The notes: generated from the sequence alone by a model not told the origin. Shown: positions 1 to 8,993, numbered from the stretch's first letter. The stretch is DNA of 34,529 nt from Mesostigma viride (GCA_009746045.1 RPFO01000730.1:1-34529); one strand, 5' to 3'. Program-made: numbers and translations.

Positions 1-640
1 AAAACCCCCTTTTGCGTGCTGGTTCGTTCGACTCCTTTACGGCTCTGGATCGCCAGTTGGAGTTTGAATTCATTGACGTACGCACTGCGATCAGCAGGAA
101 GTACTTGCGTTCGCAGTCAGATCCTGTCCCACATTCGCCCTGAGAGCGAGTTCATGCTTCTGTGCGTCCTCCTTCGCGAGAAGAAGGAGGACGACGGGTT
201 CATCGACCTGGTTACCAGAGGATTGGCCTGTCTCTTTCCGCGTGCCCAAGGACGCGGACAAGATCGTTGCGAGGACGGCGTTTCCCTATACCGCCCCTGC
301 GAGAAGGTGGATCACAGTGCGCACGCCCATTTTGGACAGCCCCATTGGTCCTTTCCCCGAGTCGGTTCTCGTTTCTGCGCTGCGCCCGGGGTGTGAGAAG
401 AAGGGCAAGAGAGAGGGAAGCGCAGGTGCGCCAGCTGCCAGGATGCGCGGTACTGCTCCCGCGAGTGCCAGGTTGCGCACTTGGAAGATCCACAAGGCGG
501 ACTGCACTCTGCTCACCCACGTGTGGACTTGCACCTCAGATGTGAAGTTCCCCCTGCGCGGGGACACTCTGCGTGTGAAAGACGATTGCACTGGGTTTGA
601 GGGCCGCCAGACGCCCTGCCTGCGCATGTACAACCGCTAA
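1..640 (+). pseudogene. Decayed or frame-disrupted MYND zinc-finger gene, 5' end outside the window
   Basis: Protein-like sequence runs through the stretch but changes frame several times, near 140, 235, 413 and 483. The frame open from 242 to the TAA at 638-640 is interrupted at about 414-483 by a block in another frame that reads CASCQDARYCSRECQVAH. It then returns to the first frame as WKIHKADC. Together these match the MYND finger pattern CxxC-x4-YC-x3-CQ-x3-W-x2-H-x3-C. MYND fingers bind proline-rich peptides and occur in regulatory and methyltransferase proteins. The first cysteine pair of the finger looks degraded. The two flanking indels nearly compensate, so the cause is either decay or sequencing error. 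The gene runs toward the inverted junction near 988, just as the RING gene runs toward its end of the neighbouring palindrome. The MYND call is fairly sure; the rest of the protein is unrecognised. Confidence 0.55.
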
Positions 641-1008
641 ACAGCCAGGCCTGCGTGCCTGCAAAGGGGTCTAGTAATGGCCTATTCCTTATTATTCTTA
701 TTGTAATGAAATGACATTTTCCTTATGTGCATGGGACTTGAACTATTCCAATGAGTCATATAGCAACAGACCCATGAGTAACACTGCCTCCTGTAACCCA
801 CGCCACCATATGCTGCCATCTGTTACCACACGAATGTCTACTGTCGCTCGTCACCACGGGATTGTATGCTGGCGCCTGTCACTATACCATATACCACGTG
901 GCAGATGGCATGGCATGGCAAGTAGGTCCGTACGGCAAATGGGGTCACCTTAGGGTTTTGTAGTATGGGGTCACCCATCCCACGACACAACCCATGCGCG
1001 ACCCCATA
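641..1008. repeat. Right end of a second, related element, facing the palindrome
   Basis: There is no gene here. A T-rich 3' region with TTATTGTAATGAAATGAC (near 700) resembles the 3' box of the palindrome genes. The 12-mer GGCGCCTGTCAC at 871-882 recurs as the reverse complement at 1064-1075 in the palindrome's left arm. A block at 941-976 (GGGGTCACCTTAGGG, then TAGTATGGGGTC) is repeated inverted at 1000-1033. The order of the boxes matches the outer end of the right arm (15421-15483). I infer that this is a diverged terminus of a sister element joined end to end with the palindrome. Confidence 0.5.
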
Positions 1009-1159
1009 CTACTAAACCCTAGGGCGACCCCACCGTCCACCCGGCCGTCCACCTGGCCGTACTGTGACAGGCGCCAGTATCGTGGGAACCTCTAGTATCA
1101 TGGGATATCCGTTCAAGTCCTATTCGCGGGCCGCGGGTTCCTATCTAATGATGCATTGG

Positions 1160-1196
1160 TGTTGGATTTGCATGCAATGAGTCTTATTTATTACAA
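1160..1196 (-). terminator. Shared 3' box of the left RING gene
   Basis: On the minus strand, about 100 bases past the stop, lies TGTAATAAATAAGACTC followed by ATTGCATGCAAATCCAACAC. An almost identical box follows the CxxC gene at 5896-5932. It contains an AATAAA-like signal and ATGCAAAT. A role in 3'-end formation is inferred from position and from its sharing between unrelated genes. Confidence 0.5.
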
Positions 1197-1297
1197 TGTA
1201 CAATAGGCAAAGTCCTAATCAACAATGTCCTCAACGAGGTGCCTCCAAGGGCACACTCACTACAGGGAGGAATAGCCCCTTCCCCTTTCTAGACCCC

Positions 1298-2833
1298 CTA
1301 CTCATCCTCAACCACAATCACCTCCCGGGCTGAACATCAGCAACCAAGTGTGCGTCCCTCTCAACAATGCGCCTCGCCATCGCGGAAGCGTTCCACCAAC
1401 CGCCTCACGGCCAGCGCGTCCCACCCAACGCCACCGCCGAGTGCCTCAAAGAAGGCCACAGCCAGTGCATTGCCCGCAGACCCGGAGCACTCAGTTGGGG
1501 GTGATCCCTGATGTACTGCAGGGCGGACAGGAAACCGTTGACTCCCGCGGGGTAATCCGCATTCCCCCCCAGCGCGAACAGCGAAAGAAGCGCGAGCAGC
1601 AGGAGCAGCAGCAGGAGCAGCAGCAGGAGCAGCAGGAGGAGCAGCAGCGGCGGCGGCGGCGGCGATGGCGGCCGGCAGACCACGGAAACCACACTCTGAC
1701 ACGTTGTCCACCACGCGCAGGTGGCGATCCAAGTCCTCGCGGCTGGTGGCCTGGTAGGTGCAGCCCAGGATGGTCACGGTGCCGTTATCACCAGGGAGAG
1801 AAAGCTTGTTGGGGCAGGGCCTGACAAGCTTGGCGCAGGTGTTGTCGTGAATCGCCTCCTCGCCGAGCACGACCTCGCCGCCGCACCCGCGAGCGCACAG
1901 ACGCACATTCACAAGGGTGAATGTGAGTCTGTCGACACCCACATTGCGCTTGTACTGGCTGCCAGTGCGCATCAGGAGCTCCTTGCATTCTGGGCAGCGC
2001 TTGCCAATCACACGGGCGTTGGGCCTGGTAGAATTATACTCCAGAGCGTGGGCCTCGAGCATATCAGCGCACTTGTTGCAGTGCTGAGGGACGCAGGTGT
2101 GGACGCCCTCCACGAGGTAGATGATGGGGTACTTCCCCTCCGTGCCGAAGGGCTCGGTGCAGATGTCGCAGCACGCCAGCCTCTTCTCGAACCACGTGAT
2201 CTTGTGGTTCGCCTCCTCGAGAGCCAAGCGCATCTTCTTGAGCTCTTCGCGAGTGGGATCAGGGGAGAAAGAACGACGCCTGCTGCGGTTCCTCTCGCGC
2301 TCCAACTCCTCCTGCGTCTCCCTCAGCTGGCGCTGCAATGCGGCTAAGTCCCCACCGCTGGGCCCAGCGCCTCCAGAACGAGAACGGGAGCTGGGACCAC
2401 CACGCAGCAGGCCTGCATGCAAAGGAAAACACACAGACAACTGCAAAATGTATCAGATAGTGGCCATCACCTGCAACATCCAACAGATAGTGGCCATCAC
2501 CTGCAAAATCCAGCAGGCAATCGAAAAGGGATGCATAAAACAGCAGACCACGTACTGGGAGCAGCCGCAGGGCGAGACTGAGCCACCAGGTCGTCGATCG
2601 CAGCGTGCGAATTGACTTCCGTGCCTGCGTCGTCCAGGTGGTCGTAGTCGTTGTGGTCAAAAAGGTCGTCAGAGGGGTTCCAGCCTGCAAAGAATGAATA
2701 GAAAATGCCAATGGCGTTCCTGTCAGCTGCTGAAAATGCCCAAAAAACAAACCAAGGAAACACAAAAACAGACATGCATGGGAAAATACGTACGCTCAGG
2801 TTCCTGGGCCTCATGTTCTTGGGTCGTCGCCAT
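1298..2833 (-). pseudogene. RING / TRAF-finger protein, left-arm copy, frameshifted near the 3' end
   Basis: This is the mirror of the intact right-arm gene. Exons on the minus strand are 2794-2833, 2556-2684 and 1298-2412, with the same splice sites. The frame is intact through the RING and TRAF-type fingers. The last third carries several indels relative to the other arm: two compensating ones between about 1500 and 1580 that replace some 25 residues, and others near 1350-1375. These divert the frame to an early stop at 1361 and lose the acidic tail. A product would keep the ubiquitin-ligase-like core. I call it disrupted because the right copy runs 40-odd residues further to a stop shared by position. 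Uncorrected read errors are an alternative explanation. Confidence 0.7.
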
Positions 2834-3532
2834 AGCTGGCTAGCTGCTGATAGTGGTATCCTGCTGCTGTTCTGAGTGGTTCGTGAGGGTTTGGCTGCAT
2901 TTTTGGTCGTGTTTGGGCTTTTGGCCTCGTGGGGAGGAGGACGAACGGCATATTCCCGGCATATTCCGGGAATATTCCCACGAATATGCCGTGGGACGGT
3001 CGCTAGAAGGAAACTGTCGCGCCGCGTCGGCAGTTACGTGACAGGGATACGGACTGTCATGGCAGACTGACAGATCGACAGGTGTCAGACGGGACAGTGT
3101 GCGACTGTCGTGGCAGATCTTCGTAACCGACGCGCGGCGGAACCGGCGCGGCGCGGACTGACGTGGCACGCTGTCAGATCTGACGTGGCACGGTACTGAC
3201 ATGGCAGGCCGTCCGAACCGGCAGCTGACGGATACGGCGTTGTACGGACTGTCATGTCAGACCGTTCAGACTGCCACGCGGCAGTCTGGCATGACAATTG
3301 GACGGATCTAGCGGGAAATCTTACAATACACAAGCAGTTGCGTATTTGTAGTAATCTGTACTACCTGTAGTATCACTGTGCATTTCTACTTCTATATACT
3401 CTGTACTACGAATCCTAGTGCAATTGTACTATGAGACGCCATGAGATAGAGACAAAGTCATGGATTTCCATTAGAATCATAATAAGGCTTAATGCCCATA
3501 GGGGACTTTGTCTATTCCAAAGGGGCACTTAG
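2834..3532. promoter_or_regulatory. Upstream region of the left RING gene, rich in short inverted motifs
   Basis: There is no gene here. At 2948-2995, 115-160 bases upstream of the ATG, CATATTCC/GGAATATTCC half-sites are repeated, with a perfect GGAATATTCC palindrome at 2969-2978. From 3040 to 3300 the sequence is crowded with CTGTCATGGCAG, CTGACGTGGCACG and related inverted motifs, plus the palindrome AGACTGCC..GGCAGTCT near 3270. The part near 3280-3430 is the most diverged between the arms. It also holds the 3' region of gene A, with GCCTTATTATG on the minus strand at about 3475. Control sites are inferred. Confidence 0.45.
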
Positions 3533-4166
3533 TTAGTGAACCCCCTCCAGGGCCAGGCGGCGACAGAACTTGTCGTACATCTTGTCGCAGGTGGCATTCA
3601 TGACCCTCAGTTCCCTCTCGCAGACAGCGGGGGAAAAGTTGACAGGCAGATAGGCGTGTACTCGGCCTTCACGAGGTCCACGAGCACACGGCAATGCTCC
3701 TCTGCGGTCTTATCCTTATCCACCTGAGGAATGGATTCAACATACTCCTTCATCACATCCCACAGGCGGGGAATCGCGCAAACGCGGTCAGACAGCTTAA
3801 CCTCTAGGTCGATGGCCAGAGTTGCCACCTCCATACGCCTATCGCCATACTTGCAGGCGTCCATCCTCTTCTCAAAAGTGGAAAGGGACTGCACACCGCC
3901 TTGAGCGATGGCGATGGCAAAGTTGCGCAGGGCCCATCCTGTATAGTGGCAAAACGGCCCTGGCTGCCTGCGCTTAGAGAGGAAGCGCCCCTCAAGCTCA
4001 TTGGCAATAGCATCCAGCAGCTGCTCATTCGCTGCTCTGTCTTAGCTTTGACAGCGTCCCACGGCACTTGCAGCTGCTTGCTGACACCACACCCGTGGGG
4101 CCATGCCAACTCCACGATTTCGTGCACAATCTCAGCTGGCAGGCTGTTAAAAGTGGCAGCGGCCAT
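3533..4166 (-). pseudogene. F-box-like protein A, left-arm copy, two frameshifts
   Basis: The ATG at 4166 opens with MAAATFNSLPAEIVHEIVEL, a typical F-box start (LPxEI..EI), used in other proteins to bind Skp1 in SCF ubiquitin ligases. Only this N-terminal part resembles an F-box. The remaining roughly 170 residues, helical and charged, are unrecognised. The frame breaks near 4024 (two bases missing relative to the other arm) and near 3657 (one base missing), while the segment between reads through QGGVQSLSTFEKRM without a break. The right copy breaks at two different points, so the two arms together imply an intact ancestor of about 211 residues. The gene is divergent from the CxxC gene and shares its promoter region. 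Confidence 0.6.
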
Positions 4167-4721
4167 GTCTTCTTTGTGGTAGTGGTGCTAGTGCTGTTGG
4201 GATGCTGGAGCAGGCGAGAAGTGCCCACTTTGACGTGGTGTCGGACCTTTGTACCCGCCCCACGGCATCTTCGCGGAATATTCCGTGGACCGACGATCTC
4301 CCACGGGACGCCGCCACGTGGCGAGATCGGACGGTCCACGGCAATTCAGATCTCCCATGATAGTACGGCGTATCTCGGATACGGCGCGGCGCCGGTACGG
4401 CCGGACCAGTATCATGGATACTGGTCCGAGTACCGTGGCACGGCATTCCGCCACGTCACTACCGCGCCGCGCCGCGCCGCGCCATGGAACCTTCTAGAGG
4501 ATCGATCCCAGCCGTCCGATGAAGATCTCGTGGGAGGGCCAGTTTCCACAGGTACAAAGGTCGTGCAGGCCTACCAAATGCACCATCACACCACAGAACA
4601 GCCATAGCCAGCGCAGAAAACAACAGCAGACCGCCATGTTCCCGTTGATGCAGCAGCTGGGCCATTGTTCGGCCTCAGACTAGGGCACGACTAGGGCCTT
4701 GCATGGGCTTGGTTCTCCCAG
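4167..4721. promoter_or_regulatory. Divergent promoter region between gene A and the CxxC gene (left arm)
   Basis: The region contains a GGAATATTCC palindrome at 4275-4284, about 109 bases from the ATG of A, which also occurs upstream of the RING gene. A G-box, GCCACGTGGC, lies near 4314. A perfect 11-base hairpin, GGACCAGTATC-ATG-GATACTGGTCC in halves, sits at 4402-4426, with a GCCGCGCC-rich run near 4470. No clear TATA box is visible for either gene. A short open frame from about 4637 toward 4720 may be 5' leader or first exon of the CxxC gene. Confidence 0.45.
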
Positions 4722-5818
4722 ATGCTATGGATTGCCATATCCTCGCTGCACAAAACTAGGACTGGTTGTTCCGCCATAGCTCCTGCGCTTGTGCCAGTGC
4801 CTGCGCCTGTGCCAGCGCCAGTGCCTGTGATTGTGCCAGTGCCAGTGCCTGCTGCGCCAGTGCCTGAGCCTGTGTACGTGCCTGCTCCTCTCCCTGGGCT
4901 ATTCGCCCCTCGGTTTAAGGACTCTGACATTTGGCCTCAGCAGGCCATGTGTGGCCAAATGGTAGTGGCGATTCCAAGTTTCCTCTGGTGCATTGCGTCA
5001 CCTGCAAAAAGGTGCCGGAGAGGGCAGTGTGCAAGAAGGAGAACGGGGAGATGCAGTGCCGGGGGTGCGCTCTGGATGAACTGAGCGACAAGGTGGATGC
5101 ACTAGGTCCCTCTCCTCCCACGGAGCAGGTGCAGGAGACTGTCAAGAATTTTGACACGGGCTTGCAGATTTACAAGTACGAATATGAGCCCAAGCGTCTC
5201 CCGCCTCCTCCCACCGGCTACCCTCTGTCCAAGTGCATGTGCGCTGTGTGCAAGAAGCCTGCTCTCCACGCGCACGAAGTGGTGAAGGAGGTCACCCCTC
5301 AGATGCTGGAGACCACTTCCCATTTCCGTGTTGCCAAGCTCGTGGTTGGCGACGTCGTTTGTGGGATCTGCCGCAACGAGTTCCTGGCCCAGTATGTCGA
5401 CAACAACGTGGTCATCAGCAAGGCCATGTCTCGCGGCATGCAGTATTGGGAGTACAAGGGCCATATCGATGAGGTGTTCCAGTACAACGAGGAACTCCAC
5501 AAGATGGCAGAGCGCGCCCAGGACAACACGCACGACGGCCCCTCCAGTGACAAGTTTTACTGGCCTCGCAGGCAGTGCCAGAAGTGCATGAAGCGCATCG
5601 ACATCAACGTGCAGAACCTGTATGTGGCTCCAAGGCCTCGTTCTTTAGACGTTGACTTGGTCTGCTACGAGTGCGCCAAGTTCTGCAGCCTTGTTTCTGA
5701 GGCTGTCGCTTTCCCGGGCTTTAGCCGCCCCAACAACCGTCTCAAGCGTAATGCAGAGGCCGGGGGCTTCCTTCTGTACGATGTTGTGGGGTCCAACAAG
5801 CCCTATTTCTTCGCGTAG
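4722..5818 (+). pseudogene. CxxC-rich protein, left-arm copy, one frameshift
   Basis: This is the mirror of the intact right copy (complement 10662-11759). One C is missing near 4937 (CCTCAGCAGG against CCTCCAGCAGG on the right). It separates the Ala/Pro/Val-rich N-terminus from the zinc-binding part, which stays open from 4931 to the stop at 5816-5818 and retains all six CxxC pairs. If the base loss is a sequencing error the gene is intact. The gene is transcribed inward, and its 3' box lies at 5896-5932. Confidence 0.65.
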
Positions 5819-5895
5819 GGTGTCATCTGGGCACTTGATTGGCCCATGCAAGCCTATGGAGGCTACTGTTGATAGGGACTTGTGGTATTCTATTT

Positions 5896-5932
5896 TGTAA
5901 TGAATAAGACTCTTTGCATGCAAATCCAACAC
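5896..5932 (+). terminator. Shared 3' box after the left CxxC gene
   Basis: TGTAATGAATAAGACTC then TTTGCATGCAAATCCAACAC lies about 78 bases past the stop. It differs from the box behind the RING gene at two of 37 positions, though the two genes are unrelated. It probably marks 3' processing. Confidence 0.5.
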
Positions 5933-5964
5933 TCATGCACTAGGCGTAGGACTTGACTTGTTTG

Positions 5965-6569
5965 CGAAAAGTTCGGGCTATGCGGATAGCCCGAACTTTT
6001 GGGGATAGCCCGAACTTTTGGAAACCTTGCTAGGGAAAAGTAAAAGTTTCCAGTGAGGATCCCAGCCATTTGAAAAGTTCGGGCTATGGTTCGGGCTATC
6101 AGTTTATAGCCCGAACCGGACCCTTTTTCCCCTTGGGCGGTGGTGTCATGCATTGTACATGGGGTAGGGACTTGGTTATTTGGACAGTGTGCAGTGTATG
6201 TGTGTGTTTCTTCCTTAGATTGCTAACACATAAAATATAGGGGTATTTCCTGTATATACAGATAGGATTGCTAACACATAAAATATAGGGGTATTAGCTA
6301 TGATTATTTATAGATGACAATTGCTAACACATAAAATTTTATGTGTTGGGAAACAGAGTAAAAGAAAGAGTAGCATCACCCATAGCAACACACCGCCCAG
6401 AGGGGAAAAAGGGGCGGTTCGGGCTATAAATCGATAGCCCGAACCATAGCCCGAACTTTTCAAAATGGCTGGGATCCCCACTGGAAACTTTTACTTTTCC
6501 CTAGCAAGGTTTCGAAAAGTTCGGGCTATCCCCAAAAGTTCGGGCTATCCGCATAGCACGAACTTTTCG
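5965..6569. mobile_element. Nested fold-back (MITE-like) element, left arm
   Basis: Terminal inverted repeats of about 178 bases (5965-6143 and 6392-6569) begin CGAAAAGTTCGGGCTAT. Each is itself built from inverted copies of AGTTCGGGCTAT, so smaller hairpins lie inside the large one. The middle carries two direct copies of a 28-base unit starting TTGCTAACACATAAAATATA (6219 and 6269) and a partial inverted third near 6325. It has no coding capacity. No clear target duplication is seen. Its presence in both arms means it was there before the palindrome formed, or was copied by conversion. Confidence 0.7.
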
Positions 6570-6714
6570 TGGGAGCCTATGGCTGGGCGCCACGTGGCAC
6601 GGTATCCCACGAGTTGCCGCGCCGCGCCGGCGCGACGCTCCACGGATTATCGTGGGACGCCGCGCCGGCGCGACGCTTGCACGGCACTATCGTGGGACGC
6701 CGTGGCCGAGAGGG

Positions 6715-6720
6715 TATAAA
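6715..6720 (+). promoter_or_regulatory. TATA box of F-box-like gene B (left arm)
   Basis: GGTATAAAAGCGG sits about 105 bases upstream of the ATG. A G-box GCCACGTGGC near 6590 and two GC-rich inverted stretches (CGCCGGCGCG) lie further upstream. It is the clearest core promoter in the window. Confidence 0.65.
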
Positions 6721-6821
6721 AGCGGAGTCACGGGCGTTTGGGGGTAGGTCTCGCCTCCGACACTGCCAGGCACACAGTCATCCACACGCAGACAGCCATC
6801 CTTACAGCTGTAAAATACACA

Positions 6822-7484
6822 ATGGCCCATGCTGGTGCTACTTTCGAGGATCTGCCAAGCGAAATTTTGTTTGTTTTGGCAGAGCTCAGCTGGCCCTACT
6901 TGCGTGGTGTGAACAAGGCCTCTCACAAGGAATGGGAGGCCGTGCTGGCGATAATGGAGGCAAAGGTTCGCGCTGTGCGCAATTTGATTGACGAGGAACT
7001 GGAGTTCCGCGATGCCAACCCCTATTGGTGGTTCGTCGATATAAAGAAGGTGACACCCCGCCGCCTGTATGAGATGACGCCTGATCAGCTGAGGGCCATT
7101 TATGACAAGGTGTCTGTGCCCCGCTTGCGTGAGGCGGAGGGGTACTTGTACACTACCCGCGCTGATCGTTTGGAGCAGATGGATCACGCGTACACTGATT
7201 TTGTGGAGGTGCTCAACCGAACTGTCAAGGTCCCCGTTGGCCCCCACACTAAGGCGGCGAGGGACGCCTATTTTGCGTCCATTCCTGATGTGGATCGCGA
7301 GAATGTGATGGAGCGTCGCGTTGATGAGTTGGTCACTGTTCTGTGCGCGGGATTGGTGGCTGACGACACGGAGGCCAACGGGGGCGTGCCAACGGGTTTG
7401 GCCGACCTTCTCAGCGACATTTTCGATGAGTACAAGCACCGGATGATCGTCGTATCTTCACCCATCCATCGTATAACCGGGTGA
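6822..7484 (+). CDS. F-box-like protein B, left-arm copy
   Basis: This encodes 220 residues from the ATG at 6822. I prefer this start to the upstream one at 6738 because it follows the TATA box by about 100 bases and aligns with the start of protein A. Residues 8-28 read FEDLPSEILFVLAELSW, an F-box-like opening (LPxEI) seen in Skp1-binding adaptors of SCF ubiquitin ligases. The rest is charged and helical and I do not recognise it. Proteins A and B share the first 25 or so residues in pattern (F..LP.EI....EL.WP...GV.K) and are probably paralogues. The last ten residues differ between arms because of two compensating indels near 7449 and 7470. The gene is transcribed toward the palindrome axis. 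Confidence 0.72.
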   Translation: MAHAGATFEDLPSEILFVLAELSWPYLRGVNKASHKEWEAVLAIMEAKVRAVRNLIDEELEFRDANPYWWFVDIKKVTPRRLYEMTPDQLRAIYDKVSVPRLREAEGYLYTTRADRLEQMDHAYTDFVEVLNRTVKVPVGPHTKAARDAYFASIPDVDRENVMERRVDELVTVLCAGLVADDTEANGGVPTGLADLLSDIFDEYKHRMIVVSSPIHRITG

Positions 7485-7719
7485 TGCCTTAAACAGGCAA
7501 ATAGGGATCAACTGATATAGCCTATTGGAAAAGGCTATATCCCATGGACTGTCTTATATAACTTTTAATAAGACCGATTCCTATTGAAATTTGTCTCACA
7601 ATGAGTCCCACAATGAGCCCCACTTAAAAAAAAATCTAAACCGCATACTATAAATAGCTAATGGAGCTATAGGGGTACCAGATTCCCACGAACAATAGGG
7701 ATTTCCCGCCACCCGCGCC
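7485..7719 (+). terminator. 3' region of gene B with TAATAAGAC motif
   Basis: The region is AT-rich. TAATAAGACC at 7566-7575 matches the core of the 3' box of the RING and CxxC genes. A 13-base inverted pair, TATAGCCTATTGG / CCAATAGGCTATA-like, surrounds 7515-7540. The function is inferred from shared sequence and position. Confidence 0.4.
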
Positions 7720-8170
7720 TGTCACGTGACTTGTCTGCCACGTGGCATGACCCGATTGGTCAGCCCAGTCTCGTGGGATTCCAGATTCACATGGTGCCAC
7801 GTGGCAGCCACCCATCGACAGGGTGTCCCATGGGACTCCAGGGACCCCCATGGGTGCCACGTGGCAGGATCCCATTGGACAGGGTGTATCATGGGACGCC
7901 AGGGTCCCTGGGTGCCACGTGGCGGGTTCCGATTGGACAGGGAGTACCATGGGAGTACAGGGTCCCACGGAGATTCGGGGTCCCTGGTGCCACGTGGCGG
8001 TTACTGATTGGACAGGGAGTCCCATGGGTGCCACGTGGCAGCGTCCCATTGGACAGGGAGGTCCCATGGGTGGCCAGGGTCCCAGGGGTCCCGGTGCCAC
8101 GTGGCAGTCGCTGATTGGCCAGATAGTCCCATGGGAATCTCAGGGTGCCACGTGGCAGCCTCCCATTGGC
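7720..8170 (+). promoter_or_regulatory. Array of G-box / CCAAT composite modules, left of the axis
   Basis: CACGTG occurs at 7723, 7739, 7798, 7858, 7916, 7991, 8032, 8098 and 8149. In eight cases the pattern is TGCCACGTGGC followed, exactly 10 bases after CACGTG, by ATTGG (degenerate ATCGA at 7814). Most are followed by ACAGGG(A/T)GT and a CCATGGG palindrome. The period is 40-75 bases, so this is a degenerate tandem array. CACGTG is a known bHLH/bZIP site and ATTGG an NF-Y site. The array lies downstream of convergent genes, so it is not an ordinary promoter. An enhancer, origin or partition site is possible. Confidence 0.7.
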
Positions 8171-8310
8171 GGCTACTACGCCAGGGTCCCTGGCAGGGTC
8201 CCACGATATATTTATCCCAACAATTGACGGGTTAGAGGCGCCTCTAACCCGTCAATTGTTGGGATAAATATATCGTGGGACCCTGCCAGGGACCCTGGCG
8301 TAGTAGCCGC
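8171..8310. repeat. Palindrome axis
   Basis: The axis at 8239/8240 is GTTAGAGGC/GCCTCTAAC, with perfect mirror sequence continuing outward through CCCGTCAATTGTTGGG and ATATATTTATCC. No loop or spacer is seen. Such a centre could extrude a cruciform, or could be the fused ends of two units. Confidence 0.85.
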
Positions 8311-8760
8311 CAATGGGAGGCTGCCACGTGGCACCCTGAGATTCCCATGGGACTATCTGGCCAATCAGCGACTGCCACGTGGCACCGGGACCCCTGGGAC
8401 CCTGGCCACCCATGGGACCTCCCTGTCCAATGGGACGCTGCCACGTGGCACCCATGGGACTCCCTGTCCAATCGTAACCGCCACGTGGCACCGGGACCCC
8501 GAATCTCCGTGGGACCCTGTACTCCCATGGTACTCCCTGTCCAATCGGAACCCGCCACGTGGCACCCAGGGACCCTGGCGTCCCATGATACACCCTGTCC
8601 AATGGGATCCTGCCACGTGGCACCCATGGGGGTCCCTGGAGTCCCATGGGACACCCTGTCGAGTGGGTGGCTGCCACGTGGCACCATGTGAATCTGGAAT
8701 CCCACGAGACTGGGCTGACCAATCGGGTCATGCCACGTGGCAGACAAGTCACGTGACAGG
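8311..8760 (-). promoter_or_regulatory. Array of G-box / CCAAT composite modules, right of the axis
   Basis: This is the mirror of the left array. CCAAT lies 10 bases before GCCACGTGGC in each module, from CACGTG at 8325 to the final one at 8750. Fixed spacing is kept in this arm too, although the arms differ by several one-base indels between modules. This suggests that the module, not the linker, is constrained. Confidence 0.7.
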
Positions 8761-8993
8761 CGCGGGTGGCGGGAAATCCCTATTCTTCGTGGGAATCTGG
8801 TACCCCTATAGCTCCATTAGCTATTTATAGTATGCGGTTTAGATTTTTTTTTAAGTGGGGCTCATTGTGGGACTCATTGTGAGACAAATTTCAATAGGAA
8901 TCGGTCTTATTAAAAGTTATATAAGACAGTCCATGGGATATAGCCTTTTCCAATAGGCTATATCAGTTGATCCCTATTTGCCTGTTTAAGGCA

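Noticed and set aside
5102-5533. Antisense frame across the CxxC gene (also 10947-11378), and the 208-residue frame antisense to the RING gene (1721-2347)
   Set aside because: Mirror frames of GC-rich coding sequence. The sense strand has ordered zinc-finger motifs and splice sites; the antisense has none.
7720-8760. CRISPR-like array
   Set aside because: The units are degenerate, 40-75 bases apart, without unique spacers of constant length, and the surroundings are eukaryotic.
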